DNA of 64,000 bases from Christensenella sp. UBA7588 (lineage in GTDB: Bacteria; Bacillota; Clostridia; Christensenellales; CAG-917). Location: NCBI GenBank assembly GCA_002478945.1, contig DLKM01000010.1, forward strand, positions 9,651 to 73,650. The letters run 5' to 3'. Shown here piece after piece: positions 1 through 10,300 of this stretch. The position numbers were made by a program, and so were the translations under genes. The notes below the pieces were generated by a model. It ran no database searches. It was given only the letters and a program-made list of their open reading frames with translations, and was not told the origin of the DNA. Positions within the stretch are counted from its first letter, which is position 1. The number at the start of each line of letters is the position of its first letter.

Positions 1-2
1 GC

Positions 3-176
3 TTTACGTTGCTTGTGGCTCTCGTTCAACTTGCGCTCAAAATAACGAAATTTGCAATGCGTTGCGCAAAAAAATCGCTCGGCAAAAAGTATAAAGTGGA
101 AATACACAACTTCAAAAACGGAGAGAAAAAGAAGAAAACGAATTCCGACAAAATGAAGGAACGCTCCTACAAATAA
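3..176 (+). CDS. C-terminal fragment of an unidentified membrane protein
   Basis: This frame is open from the left edge of the window and ends at a TAA at 174-176. The first ~18 residues are hydrophobic (TLLVALVQLALKITKFAM) and could be the last membrane helix. They are followed by a very basic tail rich in Lys (motif KNGEKKKKTNSDKMKERSYK). The pattern of a last helix and a cationic cytoplasmic tail suits an inner-membrane protein, but I do not recognise the family. The start lies outside the window. A hairpin at 199-222 follows, without a clear T-run. Confidence 0.45.
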   Translation, partial: FTLLVALVQLALKITKFAMRCAKKSLGKKYKVEIHNFKNGEKKKKTNSDKMKERSYK

Positions 177-224
177 CGCGCCAAACGTTGCCGAGGACGC
201 AAGAAAGATTTGTTTTTCTTGCAT

Positions 225-255
225 TTGTCGGCGTTATGTGCTAATTTAATATAAT
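225..255 (+). promoter_or_regulatory. candidate promoter of the GH127-like gene
   Basis: A perfect -10 (TATAAT, 250-255) sits 39 nt before the start codon. The best -35 is only TTGTCG (225-230) with a long 19-bp spacer, so the promoter may depend on an activator or be weak. Its transcription start would fall in the palindrome at 259-278. Confidence 0.4.
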
Positions 256-258
256 AAG

Positions 259-278
259 CGAGGTGTATATACACCTCG
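259..278. promoter_or_regulatory. 20-bp perfect palindrome, probable operator
   Basis: CGAGGTGTATATACACCTCG is a perfect dyad lying just after the -10 hexamer (250-255) and just before the ribosome-binding site (AGAGGA, 281-286) of the glycosidase gene. Position and symmetry fit a repressor site for a dimeric regulator (GntR or LacI sized half-sites). A 5' mRNA hairpin is the alternative. Confidence 0.6.
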
Positions 279-293
279 AAAGAGGACCTGAAA

Positions 294-2240
294 TTGGCAA
301 AATCCGTTGACAAAAACTTGAAAAAACTGCCTCTCGGAGCAATAAAGCCGCAAGGTTGGTTGCTCGACCAGATGCAACTTATGAACAATCTGCAAAAAAG
401 ATTGGGCGGTCTTTCGGGTTTGGTTAAAAACGGAGAGTGGTGCGGAAACGAGAATCTGCCTCGTTTTTTGCGCGGAATAACTTTGCTTGCCTGTGCGCTC
501 GACGACAAAAATCTCAAGGACAGAGCAAAGAGCTACGTTATGCCGATATTGTCGAGCGCGAACGAAGGCGGAGATTTCGGTTCAAAAGAATCCCGTTCGC
601 TTACGCCCAAAATCGAAGCGGTAAAAGCGTTGCTGACGTACTATGAAGCAACGGGCAACGAGCGAATTTTGCCGTTCTTGAAAAAGTATTTCAAGAGTCA
701 ATTCAACACGTCGTCGATGTGGGCGGACTGGTACGATTCGAGAGCGAGATTGCTTGACGAAATACAAGCCATAGAGACCGTTTACAGAGAGACCGACCTC
801 GAGTGGTTGCAAGACCTCGGAGAGCAGTTGAGGGCAGAAAGCAACGATTGGTTCAAGCTCGCGTCGCGCTTCGTTTATAAAAAACCGTATAACAAATATA
901 TCTCGCAATCGGCACTTAAACGCATAAATAAGATGGTTTTAACCTACGATTGCGTCAATCAAACGTCAAAAAGACAAAAACCGTATACGAGGGAATTTGC
1001 CGAATTGCATTGGCGCAAATCGGCGCATCAGGTTGCCGTGGAGACGAGCGGAGTCAACCTCGCAAAGGCGGTCAAATATCCTGCGACTTACGGCAGATTT
1101 ATAGGCGACGACGCGCTTAAGAATTTGTCGCTCAAGATGATTTCCGCGCTTGAAAAGTATCACGGAACGCCGCTCGGCGCGTTTGCGTGCGACCCGCGAC
1201 TTGCGAGCGGGAAAGGCGTCAGAGGCATCGACGTGCAAGCGGCGGTGGAATATCTCGAATCGCTGATAGAGGTCGTGAGAGAAACTCGCGATTATCACGC
1301 GATGGACATCGTCGAGCGTATTATTTTCAATCTCGTGCCGGGGGCGTGTTTCGAGGACGGAACCGCCGTGCAGGATACGATATTGGTAAATCAGGTGGAA
1401 GCGTCCTGCGCAAGAAAATTGCCGTATTCCGATTGCGACAACGCTTTTTATACGAGAAAACTGTCAAAAGGCGCGATTGCCGTTTTGTCCGCGTATCCGC
1501 TGTATATGCAAACGGCGTGTATGGTCAAAGACGAGGAGTTGAACTTTTTGACGTATACGCCTTGCGTTATAGACGTATCCGCAGGAGGAACGACGCTTAC
1601 GATTTCCGAAAGAACGGGTTATCCGTTCCGCAATACCGTCGTGTTTAAGGTGGAACAGGCAAGTGGGGAACAGGAAGTCAAAATCAATTTCAGAGTGCCG
1701 AAAAACACCACTATGCAACTCATATCGGGCGGACAGGTGGTTGCGACGGGAAGCAGAGAAATTTCCGTCAAGTGCATTCTTAAGACGGGAAGTACGTTTA
1801 TGCTCAAGATGTCCATTCCGCTTGTGGCGGAGGACAACTCGGACGATACAAAGAGCCTGTATAAGGGCAATTTGCTTATGTCGCTTAAGTTGCCCTACGA
1901 GACGTCTCAAAACGCCGTAGACAGGCGTATATTGAGCGTAAAGTCCGTCAAGAAGTGGAACGTAAGTCCTATTTTCGCAAGAAAGTCGGGCGCAAAGGCG
2001 TTGAACGAGGAAGAAACGACGGTCGTAAACGATTTTACCGACAAGCCGTTTAATTTCGTCAGTCCCCCGTTTGAGCTGAAAATACGCTCGAAAACGGTCT
2101 TTAACTGGGATTACGACGTAAACGGGTTTACGCAAATTCCCAAAAAGTGCAGTTACTCCGAGGAGTGTCTCGAAAGGACGTATCAGCCGTTCGGAGCAAC
2201 GCTGTTGCACGTTGCAAAATTTCCTAAATGCCTTAAGTAA
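294..2240 (+). CDS. GH127/DUF1680-like glycoside hydrolase, active site atypical
   Basis: This 648-residue protein resembles the DUF1680/GH127 family (beta-L-arabinofuranosidases): an all-alpha (alpha/alpha)6 barrel followed by beta-sandwich regions. Family-like stretches include the N-terminal LPLGAIKPQGWLLDQM, the mid-region YHAMDIVERIIFNLVPG and beta-rich C-terminal segments. No signal peptide is visible, so it should be cytoplasmic. The start is TTG at 294 with AGAGGA seven bases upstream; no better in-frame start is seen. In characterised members (Bifidobacterium HypBA1) zinc is held by Glu338, Cys340 and Cys417/418, with Cys417 as nucleophile. Here the region expected to carry Glu-x-Cys reads IDVQAAVEYL (about residue 312), and no Cys-Cys pair precedes AIAVLSAYPLYM; only isolated Cys372 and Cys381 lie nearby. 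The fold call is fairly safe, the arabinofuranosidase activity is not. It is followed after 11 nt by the PH-like gene. Confidence 0.75.
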   Translation: MAKSVDKNLKKLPLGAIKPQGWLLDQMQLMNNLQKRLGGLSGLVKNGEWCGNENLPRFLRGITLLACALDDKNLKDRAKSYVMPILSSANEGGDFGSKESRSLTPKIEAVKALLTYYEATGNERILPFLKKYFKSQFNTSSMWADWYDSRARLLDEIQAIETVYRETDLEWLQDLGEQLRAESNDWFKLASRFVYKKPYNKYISQSALKRINKMVLTYDCVNQTSKRQKPYTREFAELHWRKSAHQVAVETSGVNLAKAVKYPATYGRFIGDDALKNLSLKMISALEKYHGTPLGAFACDPRLASGKGVRGIDVQAAVEYLESLIEVVRETRDYHAMDIVERIIFNLVPGACFEDGTAVQDTILVNQVEASCARKLPYSDCDNAFYTRKLSKGAIAVLSAYPLYMQTACMVKDEELNFLTYTPCVIDVSAGGTTLTISERTGYPFRNTVVFKVEQASGEQEVKINFRVPKNTTMQLISGGQVVATGSREISVKCILKTGSTFMLKMSIPLVAEDNSDDTKSLYKGNLLMSLKLPYETSQNAVDRRILSVKSVKKWNVSPIFARKSGAKALNEEETTVVNDFTDKPFNFVSPPFELKIRSKTVFNWDYDVNGFTQIPKKCSYSEECLERTYQPFGATLLHVAKFPKCLK

Positions 2241-2251
2241 GAGGTAGCGAT

Positions 2252-2818
2252 ATGAAGGCTCTTGAAAGAAAGTATTCGAAAGTCGAAAGAATTGTGGCAA
2301 AAGGCAAATTTTCCGCTTGGTATTTTTGGCGGACGTTTTTGGTTGCGTTTATTTTGGGCGGTATACTTGCCGTCGTGTGGATTTTCAAGGACCAGATAGA
2401 AGGAGTTTTGACAAAACAACCCCAAGCGGTGTTTCTTACGGACGACGTGATGAAATGGGCGTTGCTCGGTTGCGGAATAATCGTCGTAATCGTGTTTATA
2501 GTGCAGTTGGTTCGTTTCGAAGCCAAAGAACTTTTGTTGACCGAAGATAAAATCGTATACAGAGAGGGCATATCCAGCGTAAAAACCGTGGTAATTCCGC
2601 TCAACGAAATCAAAATCGTGGAAACGAATCAAAGATTCTTCCAGCGAATCACGGGCGTATGCGATATGCAAATCGTCTCCGACGCGGGACAGCCGTATAA
2701 GATAGAAAACATCAGGTCCGCGGACAGACTGACGAGAAGAATAATGAAGCAAATATCCATAGTTCGCACCGATATGAGCGGCAGGGCAATGATACGCCTT
2801 GTCGGCAACAAAAGATAA
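2252..2818 (+). CDS. two-helix membrane protein with bacterial PH-like (YdbS/DUF304-type) domain
   Basis: This 188-residue protein has a charged N-terminus, two hydrophobic segments (about residues 27-46 and 68-88) and a C-terminal beta-rich domain starting near residue 90. The motif LLTEDKIVYREGISSVKT with later IPLNEIKIVET and FFQRITGVCD matches the bacterial PH-like domain of the YdbS/DUF304 group. Such proteins are small integral membrane proteins of unknown biochemical role. The gene starts 11 nt after the glycosidase stop with GAGGTAG upstream, so the two are probably co-transcribed, and a terminator follows at 2841. Family assignment is good; function is unknown. Confidence 0.75.
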   Translation: MKALERKYSKVERIVAKGKFSAWYFWRTFLVAFILGGILAVVWIFKDQIEGVLTKQPQAVFLTDDVMKWALLGCGIIVVIVFIVQLVRFEAKELLLTEDKIVYREGISSVKTVVIPLNEIKIVETNQRFFQRITGVCDMQIVSDAGQPYKIENIRSADRLTRRIMKQISIVRTDMSGRAMIRLVGNKR

Positions 2819-2840
2819 ATCGACGAGAAAATAAAAAACA

Positions 2841-2863
2841 AACCCTGCTATGCAGGGTTTTTT
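2841..2863 (+). terminator. intrinsic terminator after the PH-like gene
   Basis: Perfect 8-bp stem AACCCTGC / GCAGGGTT with a 3-nt loop, followed by a T-run and preceded by an A-rich stretch. It can serve both strands, so it may also stop the converging acyltransferase transcript. Confidence 0.8.
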
Positions 2864-2891
2864 AATATCTTTTTATTGTTTTGTTCGTTGC

Positions 2892-3803
2892 TCAGATTCC
2901 GAAATCGCCGGGTGTGATAAACAGCCCCGTGATGAGAGACAGGAGTCCTGCCATCAGCACGACGTGTACGACGTAGACGATGAGCGCGTGCCGACCCACG
3001 AAGCACATAGGCTTGTTCCATTTTCCGTCGATGAGAGAGAACCACGACGTGCGTTCGTAATAAAGCAGTTGCCCGATAAGCACGCCTGCGTAATAAAACG
3101 CCGTATACGGTATCATCGTAAACAAATCTCCCGGAGAAAACTCGCCTTGCGAGTAGAACAGAGACTTGTTGCCGTAAAAATCGTACGGAGGGAAGATAAC
3201 CGCAAATATTTTGGGCGTTGTCGCAGGGGGAGTGTACAGAAAATATAAACAGAGCGTAACGACGATAAGCGCGACGCTGACTCCTGCGATTGCCCAGCGA
3301 TTATCTCTGCACAAAAACGCTATGAGCGCGTACAACAGCATAGAAACTGCAAGGAAATCCAGCACGCCGAAAGCAACGAAAACGCCGCCTATTCCCATAT
3401 ATTCTTCCGCGATATACGAGCCGAGAGTGTATAAAAGCGCAACGCCGCCGAGCATAAGTCCTCTCTTTGCGTTGGAGCGCGAAAAGGTGCAGGATATGCC
3501 CGAAACGGAGAAGAAAACGAATAAGACGATGGGGTGAATTATCTCTCTTGCGTGGCTGTAAGACCATTCGCGACAAAACAAAGTGAACGCGTCGCCCTTG
3601 CCCGTGTACGCAAAATTAAACCCGTACCACGTCGGTCCGAAGTAGTCGGAAATCAAAATCGTGAGATGGTCAAGCACCATTAAAACGACGCATAAACCTC
3701 GCAGAAAATCGATTTCCCACACGCGTTTGCGTCGTCTTTTTTCAACCCTCAAGACTTGCACGTCGTCGGGTATCAATGCACTTTTTTCGTATCTCGTTTG
3801 CAT
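2892..3803 (-). CDS. DUF1624-type membrane acyltransferase (heparan-glucosaminide N-acetyltransferase-like)
   Basis: This 303-residue multi-spanning membrane protein has the N-terminal signature RVWEIDFLRGLCVVLMVLDH, characteristic of the DUF1624 / heparan-alpha-glucosaminide N-acetyltransferase catalytic family. About seven or eight hydrophobic segments follow. The conserved Arg and the Asp-His in the first helix are present (FLRG, LDH). Relatives are thought to move acetyl groups across the membrane onto sugars, but bacterial substrates are mostly unknown. The ATG at 3803 lies only about 4 nt after the transcription start predicted from the promoter at 3814-3842. Either the mRNA is leaderless or translation begins further in, before the conserved RVWEIDF. 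Family call is good; substrate unknown. Confidence 0.75.
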   Translation of the reverse strand: MQTRYEKSALIPDDVQVLRVEKRRRKRVWEIDFLRGLCVVLMVLDHLTILISDYFGPTWYGFNFAYTGKGDAFTLFCREWSYSHAREIIHPIVLFVFFSVSGISCTFSRSNAKRGLMLGGVALLYTLGSYIAEEYMGIGGVFVAFGVLDFLAVSMLLYALIAFLCRDNRWAIAGVSVALIVVTLCLYFLYTPPATTPKIFAVIFPPYDFYGNKSLFYSQGEFSPGDLFTMIPYTAFYYAGVLIGQLLYYERTSWFSLIDGKWNKPMCFVGRHALIVYVVHVVLMAGLLSLITGLFITPGDFGI

Positions 3804-3813
3804 AACGAAAAAA

Positions 3814-3842
3814 ATTTTAACACGATTTTACGAGCGTGTCAA
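3814..3842 (-). promoter_or_regulatory. sigma-A type promoter of the DUF1624 gene
   Basis: On the minus strand TTGACA (3842-3837) is separated by exactly 17 bp from TAAAAT (3819-3814). The -10 lies only 10 bases upstream of the annotated ATG. Confidence 0.75.
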
Positions 3843-4219
3843 CGAGAGAGGGGCGTATGTTTCGCAATACAAAAAATCGTGCGGACAGAATATCGAAAAA
3901 TAAAGAAACCGTGCGAAAAATCGCGAAAAAACATAAGAAACGGTTTTTGTAAACGCCGAAAATTTTTTTACGGAATCTAACCTACCGTAATCCAAAGAAA
4001 ACGAAATGTAATTTTTTGTCAAAAAATACCGATAGAATGCCGAAAAACGGTGGTTTTTAGAGATATAATCGAACATTTGTCGGAAAAACTATTTTCAGAC
4101 TTTTTTCGGACTTAAAAGACGCGTTAAGGACAATATTTCGGGCGAAAATCGCAACTTATTGTGGTGTGACACCGAGCGCGCCACAAGGTATAGTTTTCGA
4201 GCATTTAAAAATATATCTA
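3843..4219. other. AT-rich intergenic region, no gene seen
   Basis: This stretch between the divergent DUF1624 and giant genes holds no convincing reading frame. It contains A/T-rich sequence and a hairpin with arms TTGTGG and CCACAA around 4149-4176 (loop GC-rich, inner dyad GGTGT/ACACC), shortly before the giant-gene promoter. The hairpin is a possible regulatory site. Confidence 0.5.
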
Positions 4220-4248
4220 TTGACAAATGCGGGCGAAAATCGTATAAT
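4220..4248 (+). promoter_or_regulatory. full-consensus promoter of the giant lipoprotein gene
   Basis: TTGACA (4220-4225) and TATAAT (4243-4248) are both perfect and exactly 17 bp apart. The leader would be about 55 nt, ending in the GGAGGA ribosome-binding site at 4298-4303. This predicts strong, housekeeping-type expression of the 26.5-kb gene. Confidence 0.85.
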
Positions 4249-4308
4249 TATCGCGTATAATAATCTATCGTGCATACGCAAGGACGCGTGTGGCACCGGA
4301 GGAAGATT

Positions 4309-7300
4309 ATGAGAATGAGAAAAATTGCACTGGTTTTGCTACTCGTACTGGTCAGCGTGATGCTGTTCAGTCTCGTGGCATGCGACTCGCCGTCGGACAA
4401 CGTAACTCCGACGCCCGACATCCCCGTACCGAAGCCCGACGACAACATCGTCGACGACAAACAGTACATCGACTCGGCGTTGGCTTGGGAAGCTCTCAAA
4501 GCGTCGGCACTCAATGCGGGAGCCGAAAGCGGTAAGGGCAGCAGGTACATAACGGCGGATACGACTTTTATCCTCGGTTTCCAAAAGGATTCCTACGATA
4601 GTCTCGTCACGATGCGCTTTGCCGGTAAAATCGACACCGAAGCCAAAGACGGCAACGACGACAGCGAAATCCTGATTGAGTTCAGACAGTTCAAGACTGC
4701 GGAACTCGAGGGACTTACGCTTGACTCGGAGACGCTCACTTCGCTGTCCAAAGACGGTACGAAAGGCAAGTTGTTGTTCGGCGCATATTACTACGAGGGC
4801 AAGCTCGTTGCCGATATGAGAGGCATCAAGAAGGGCGTCGACGTAGTTTGGACGGATAACATCGATATGGGTTCGCTCGTTGAAAAATTCGACGAATTGC
4901 TCGCGGACCTCGACCTTACGCACGTTTTGTTCGACAAACTCCTCGGCTACGACCTCGGCGGACTCATCAAGAATCTCGTCGGTATGGACCTCGTCAATAT
5001 GACGGTGGAGCAAATTCTCGTAAACGTCCTTATGGGCGGTTCTCGCTCCCGTTATATCAATTACGGCGGCGAACATATCGTTTTGCAAATCCCCATCGAC
5101 CTCGGTGTCGTTGTGGGACTTATTCCGCTTGTTCAAGGTCTTATTCCCGAAAACATAACCGGTCTCGTCAAACAGATTCTCGGACTCGATTTGGGCAAAC
5201 TCGGCTCGCTTGCCGGTATGGCTCTTTATCTCGAGGCGGACATCAAAGACGGCAAACTTACCGGACTTAACCTCAGCATTGACACGGACTTCAACTCTTA
5301 CGGAGTCAAGGAAGTCGAAGAAAGATACGGCAAATTCCAAAACGAAGTCGGTATCTCTCTCGGCTATGCAAAAGCTGACTTCTCAAGTACGTCATCGGTC
5401 AAAGTTGTCGAAACTTTGCAAAACCGCAATAAAGACAACGTTCCGTTCTCTGACGACGAAACGGACCGTTCCGATAACTTCTACGCAAACGTAGAAAGCA
5501 AATCTCAATACTCATTCCTCACTCTCGACGCCGAAATCAAACTCTCGCTTGACCTCAAAGACGGCAAAGTAACCGTCCAGAACGTCATAGATTCTTTCGG
5601 CACCCTCCTTTCCAACGTCCTTACCAACAATCTCGACCCCAAGATGCTCAAATCGCTCCAAGCGATGTTTGCGAAGGACATCACGATAGTCAACCAAAAG
5701 ATAGAACTCTCCGTCGCTCTGCAAGGAGAGATAAACACCAAGAATCCGAGCAAGACGAGAATCTTGGCGGAAGTGCGCGGTCTCGACGGTAAAAAGAGAC
5801 TCGGCGCATATTACGACGGTGCAAAAGAGCAAGTATACATCGACGCAAGCGGCGTTCTCGGCGAAAACGGAACGAAATTCAGAGTCGACGACATCAACGT
5901 TAACGAGCTTATCGACGAATTGCTCGACAAACTCTTTGCGACCATAAAGGGCGCAATCGACGGTCTTGCGTCTACGAGCGCGCAATACGAAGCGTTGAGA
6001 GAAAGCGGCGACATCATCGTCGTTCACGACGCAATCGGTTCGGCAGACGTCGACGTTATCGGTCTCATTTCCACGATTATCGACAAAATCAACGTCAATA
6101 TGGACGGAAACATCTTCAACATCGACGGAATTCAACTTGCATTGACCAAAGACGTGTTGGATATGATTTTCGGTCTCGTATTCACGGGAGACAATGCCGG
6201 CGCGAATATTCCTATCGACCACGCGTCGCTCGTATATGAAAACGACGGCGGACAAAAAGAAAAACGTCTCGATTTGGACGTCAGACTTCTCGTTCCCAAC
6301 GGCGACAGCGCAATCAACAACGGTCTCGACGTGGCTCTCACTCTCGGCGGAGCGGTAACGTTCGGCAAAATCAACGACCCCGATTATTTCGAGGACGCTT
6401 TCGTCAACGTTCAAAACAACGAGGACCAGTATTTGCCCATTCTCAAGAACGGCGAACTCAACGCCGACTTGTTGCACATCAATCTGTCCACGGGACTCAA
6501 GATTGACTTCGAAACGCTCAAAGGCACGCTCGCAGACCTGAAAATGGATTTGCGCGACCAAGGATTGGGCGATTCCTACAAGGGTATCCTTATCGATTTG
6601 CTCATCGAACTCGGCAACATCAAGGGCGGACTTAGACTCGACCTCAGCGCGGATATTGACGCGGCTGGCGGTATCGACCTCAACGCAATACTCAAATCTA
6701 CCGCAAAAATCGTTCTTAGCAAGAACAGCGGAGAAGAATTGTTGTCGCTTTATTTGCAAGACGGCAATCTCTATCTCGACGCTTCGCTTATCAACTGCAT
6801 ACGCATCGATAAGATAAAACTCAATCTTGCCGACCTCATTTCCAAACTCGGTTTAGCAGCGTCCTCGTCCAACGACGCGCTTGCCGCAGGAGGCGAGAGC
6901 GGAGATAACGGCGGAAGCACGCTCGACGCAACGAAAATCGTCGGCTTTATCGCAGGCGTATTCCAAGGCATCAACATCGGCAACAACGCAATCGAAGTGG
7001 TTATCGGCGGCGGCATTCTCAACGAGATTCTCACGATGCTCGGCATCAACACGCCCGCAACTCATTGGTATGACGAGGCAAACGATACGTATTACGAAAT
7101 CGCTTCTAACCCCGTTCCCGATAATTACAACGGGAAATATTACTATTACGATGCAGATAGCAAACAATATAAAGTCGCAAACGGCATCGACATCAATTTT
7201 GAAAACTCCGACATTCAAGGCGGTATCAGAATCGCGCTCAACGACGGTCTCAATCTCAGCGAACTCGAAGTGGGCGTATTCCTCGGTTTGGGAAGCAGCC

Positions 7301-10300
7301 TCAACGCAGACCTTACTATAGTCGGCATTACGGCAGGTCTTTCCGACAACTGCACGAAATATCTCGACGAGAGCAAAATCCCCGAGTATCTCGAAATCTT
7401 GAATTATCCTTACATCTCGCTCGATTTGAGTCTCGGCCTCGATTTCGAAGCGGACCAAGGCACCACGAAGATGCAATTCGGCATTGCCGGAACGCACTGG
7501 TACAACGAAGCTACGGGCGAATTCGTGGAAATTACAAAAGCCACTCCCGTACCCACCGGTTATCTCGGAAAACTCTATTATTTCGACCAAGAAACTCAAA
7601 AATACGTTGTCGAAACTCTCAATACGACGGACTTCACGTTTGAGAGAAGAATGGATATAAATTACGAACTTCGCGTGGCAGGTCAAATCGACCTCTCTCC
7701 GATTATCGCATATCTGTTCGGCAACCCCGAAATAAGCACCAAAGACAACGCTACGTCTTTGCTTATCGAGCTTACGGGACGCAAATTCGAGAACGATACG
7801 AAAGTCCTTCTCGGTTTGTACTACACGGGCAGCCAACTTTACGTTGACGCAAGCAACTTCGGTATCGGCAAGATTAAGACGAATATCGACCTTTACGATT
7901 TGATTCTCAATCTGCTTGCAAAAGATTCCGTTATCGGCATCAACGGCAACGGTTTGGTTTCCGACGCATTGACGGCTGACGATTCTCAACCCGTCGACGC
8001 AAAGGCAAAGAGACAACTCGCTTTGTCTATCGTCGCGTTGCTGTCGTCCGACAGCCTCAAAATCGAGCTTGCAAAAGGCTTGACTGAACTCGTTTACGAG
8101 CTTATCGGCGTTGACGCGAACGACATTACCGCGTGGATAGATATTGCTTGGGACGAACTCGAAAAGCACGACGGCAAATTCTTCAGAGTAGAAGGTTCCG
8201 TCAACAACGTAAACGGTCAAACCGCAGGCAAGGCGCAAATTTACGGCGAAACGATAAGCCTCAGACTCGGCAACAAGCAAGGTCCGACGCATTGGCTCGG
8301 CGCAGACGGCGTTTACTACGATAAGAACGAAAAACCCGTTCCCGAAAACTACAACGGCAAGTTCTATTATATGTGGTTCGGTACTCCTCAAGAGTATTCG
8401 TCCGAAATATTGATTGACCGCAACGGCGACGGCAACACCGTTTCTTTGGGCAAATATTTGCAAGAAGGCAACTTCGACGACGCAAACTTGTTCAACGAAA
8501 GCGGCGACGTTACCATTCCCAACGTGTTTGCGGAGATAAAAGGCACGATTTCAATCGGTGCGGACGCAGGTAACGAAGTGTGGACGATAGGCGAGTGGAT
8601 TGCAAACTTCCTCGGCAACGACAATCCCGCTCTCAATTCCTTCGTCAAAGACTTGCTCTTGCAATTCCAGACTCCTATCGAAGCAGGCGCGGACATCGGT
8701 TTCCGTATCGCGCTCAACGCTCGTTTCAACCCCGACGTGGCTATCGATTTGACGCAAAACGTCGCTTACGGAAAAATCTTGCTTACCACGCCCGTTCAAT
8801 CGGACGCTAACTTCGCAGATTACGCCGAGATTTATAAACTCGACGACGAAGGCAAGAAATACGTTCTTTTGACCGACGTCGAACGCACGACTTATACGGG
8901 TCAGGCATTTGTCAAGTACTATAAAACGGACGGCATCGCTCTTACCGAACTTAAATCCGACGCAACCTTCAGAGGCGAAGCGTTTATTATGGTCGGCGGA
9001 TACGCCGTTAAAATCAACGTTACGAACGACAATGCGGACAAATATAAAGACGTTACGCTTTATTCTCCCGCGTCGTTCCTCGATATTGCGTACATACTCT
9101 CTCACAGCGACCTCGCTATCGAACTTTACAACAAAGACATCGAGACCGTTGACGGTATGACGAACGCAGAAAAACTTCAATACGTTATTCTCGCTCTCCG
9201 CGTGGTTTACGCAGGCGAAGAAAACGGAAAGAGCGTAAGCACTTTGTATCTCGACCTCAAGGACGATTTCCACCTTGCGCTTACAAATATTCCGCTCGGC
9301 GAATTGCTCGGCGGTTTGCTCACGCCGTCCACGGATAATTCCGCAACGACGTCGGCAGACGATACGACAAGCCCCGACATTATGGGCGTTATCGGCTCGT
9401 CGCTCGGTAACCTCATCAGCCATATCGGCATCGGCGAGGACGGCATCAAGGTCAACTTTGCTCAAGCAATGATTGTGACGCTCGTCAATATGCTTGCCGG
9501 TACGCAAATTTCCGCAGACGACTTCCTCAACCTCGATTCCGACAACAGTTATCTGTCGTTTATATGGAATAACGACGTTCTCGGTCAAAGCGGTTACAAA
9601 CTTGACCTCAAGGTCAAAGCAAGCCCCGTTTCTTTGGGAATCACGCTCAGCGACATCAACGTCGAGCTTGGCGCAACCGACGGTATTTTGCCTGAGGACT
9701 TCGACGCTTCCGTTTACACGAGTTACGAGAATCTCAACACGCTTTCTCTCAACTTGGAAATCGGTCTCGACCTCGCTTTGAAGAAACAAACCGAAGAAAT
9801 TCGTCTTGAAAAATATCTCGACCTTCTCATTAAAGACCTCGGTCTCAAGCTCGGCATCGACTTCAAAGAGGACGTGCAATATCAACTCGGTCTCTCTCTC
9901 GGCGCGAACCTCGTTCTCAACGACCAGAATCGCTCCAGAATCGTGCTTGAAATCAAGAGCGAGAAAGACGACAAGAGCATCATATCCGTATACGTCGACG
10001 GCGGAGATATTTACTTCGACTTCGGCGCACTCGGCAGAAATCCCTTCTGCATCAAGAATACCAACTTGAGCGAAGTGGTTTGCGAATACGTCAAAAAGTT
10101 GTTGGGCGACCTCAACGGCGTAATCGGCAAAGGTCAATCCGACGCAATCACGGCGTCCGACGCAGCGCCTATGAGCGCAGACGAGAGAATGCAACTTATC
10201 CTCGGTATTTCCGAAGGTAAAATGAGCGTCCTCGTTATGCAAAACGTCATCGTCGGCCTTATTGCCGCGCTCACATCGGGCGGACAATCCGACATCGACA

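Noticed and set aside
199..222. Hairpin GCAAGAAA / TTTCTTGC after the first partial gene
   Set aside because: It is not followed by a T-run, so I did not call a terminator.
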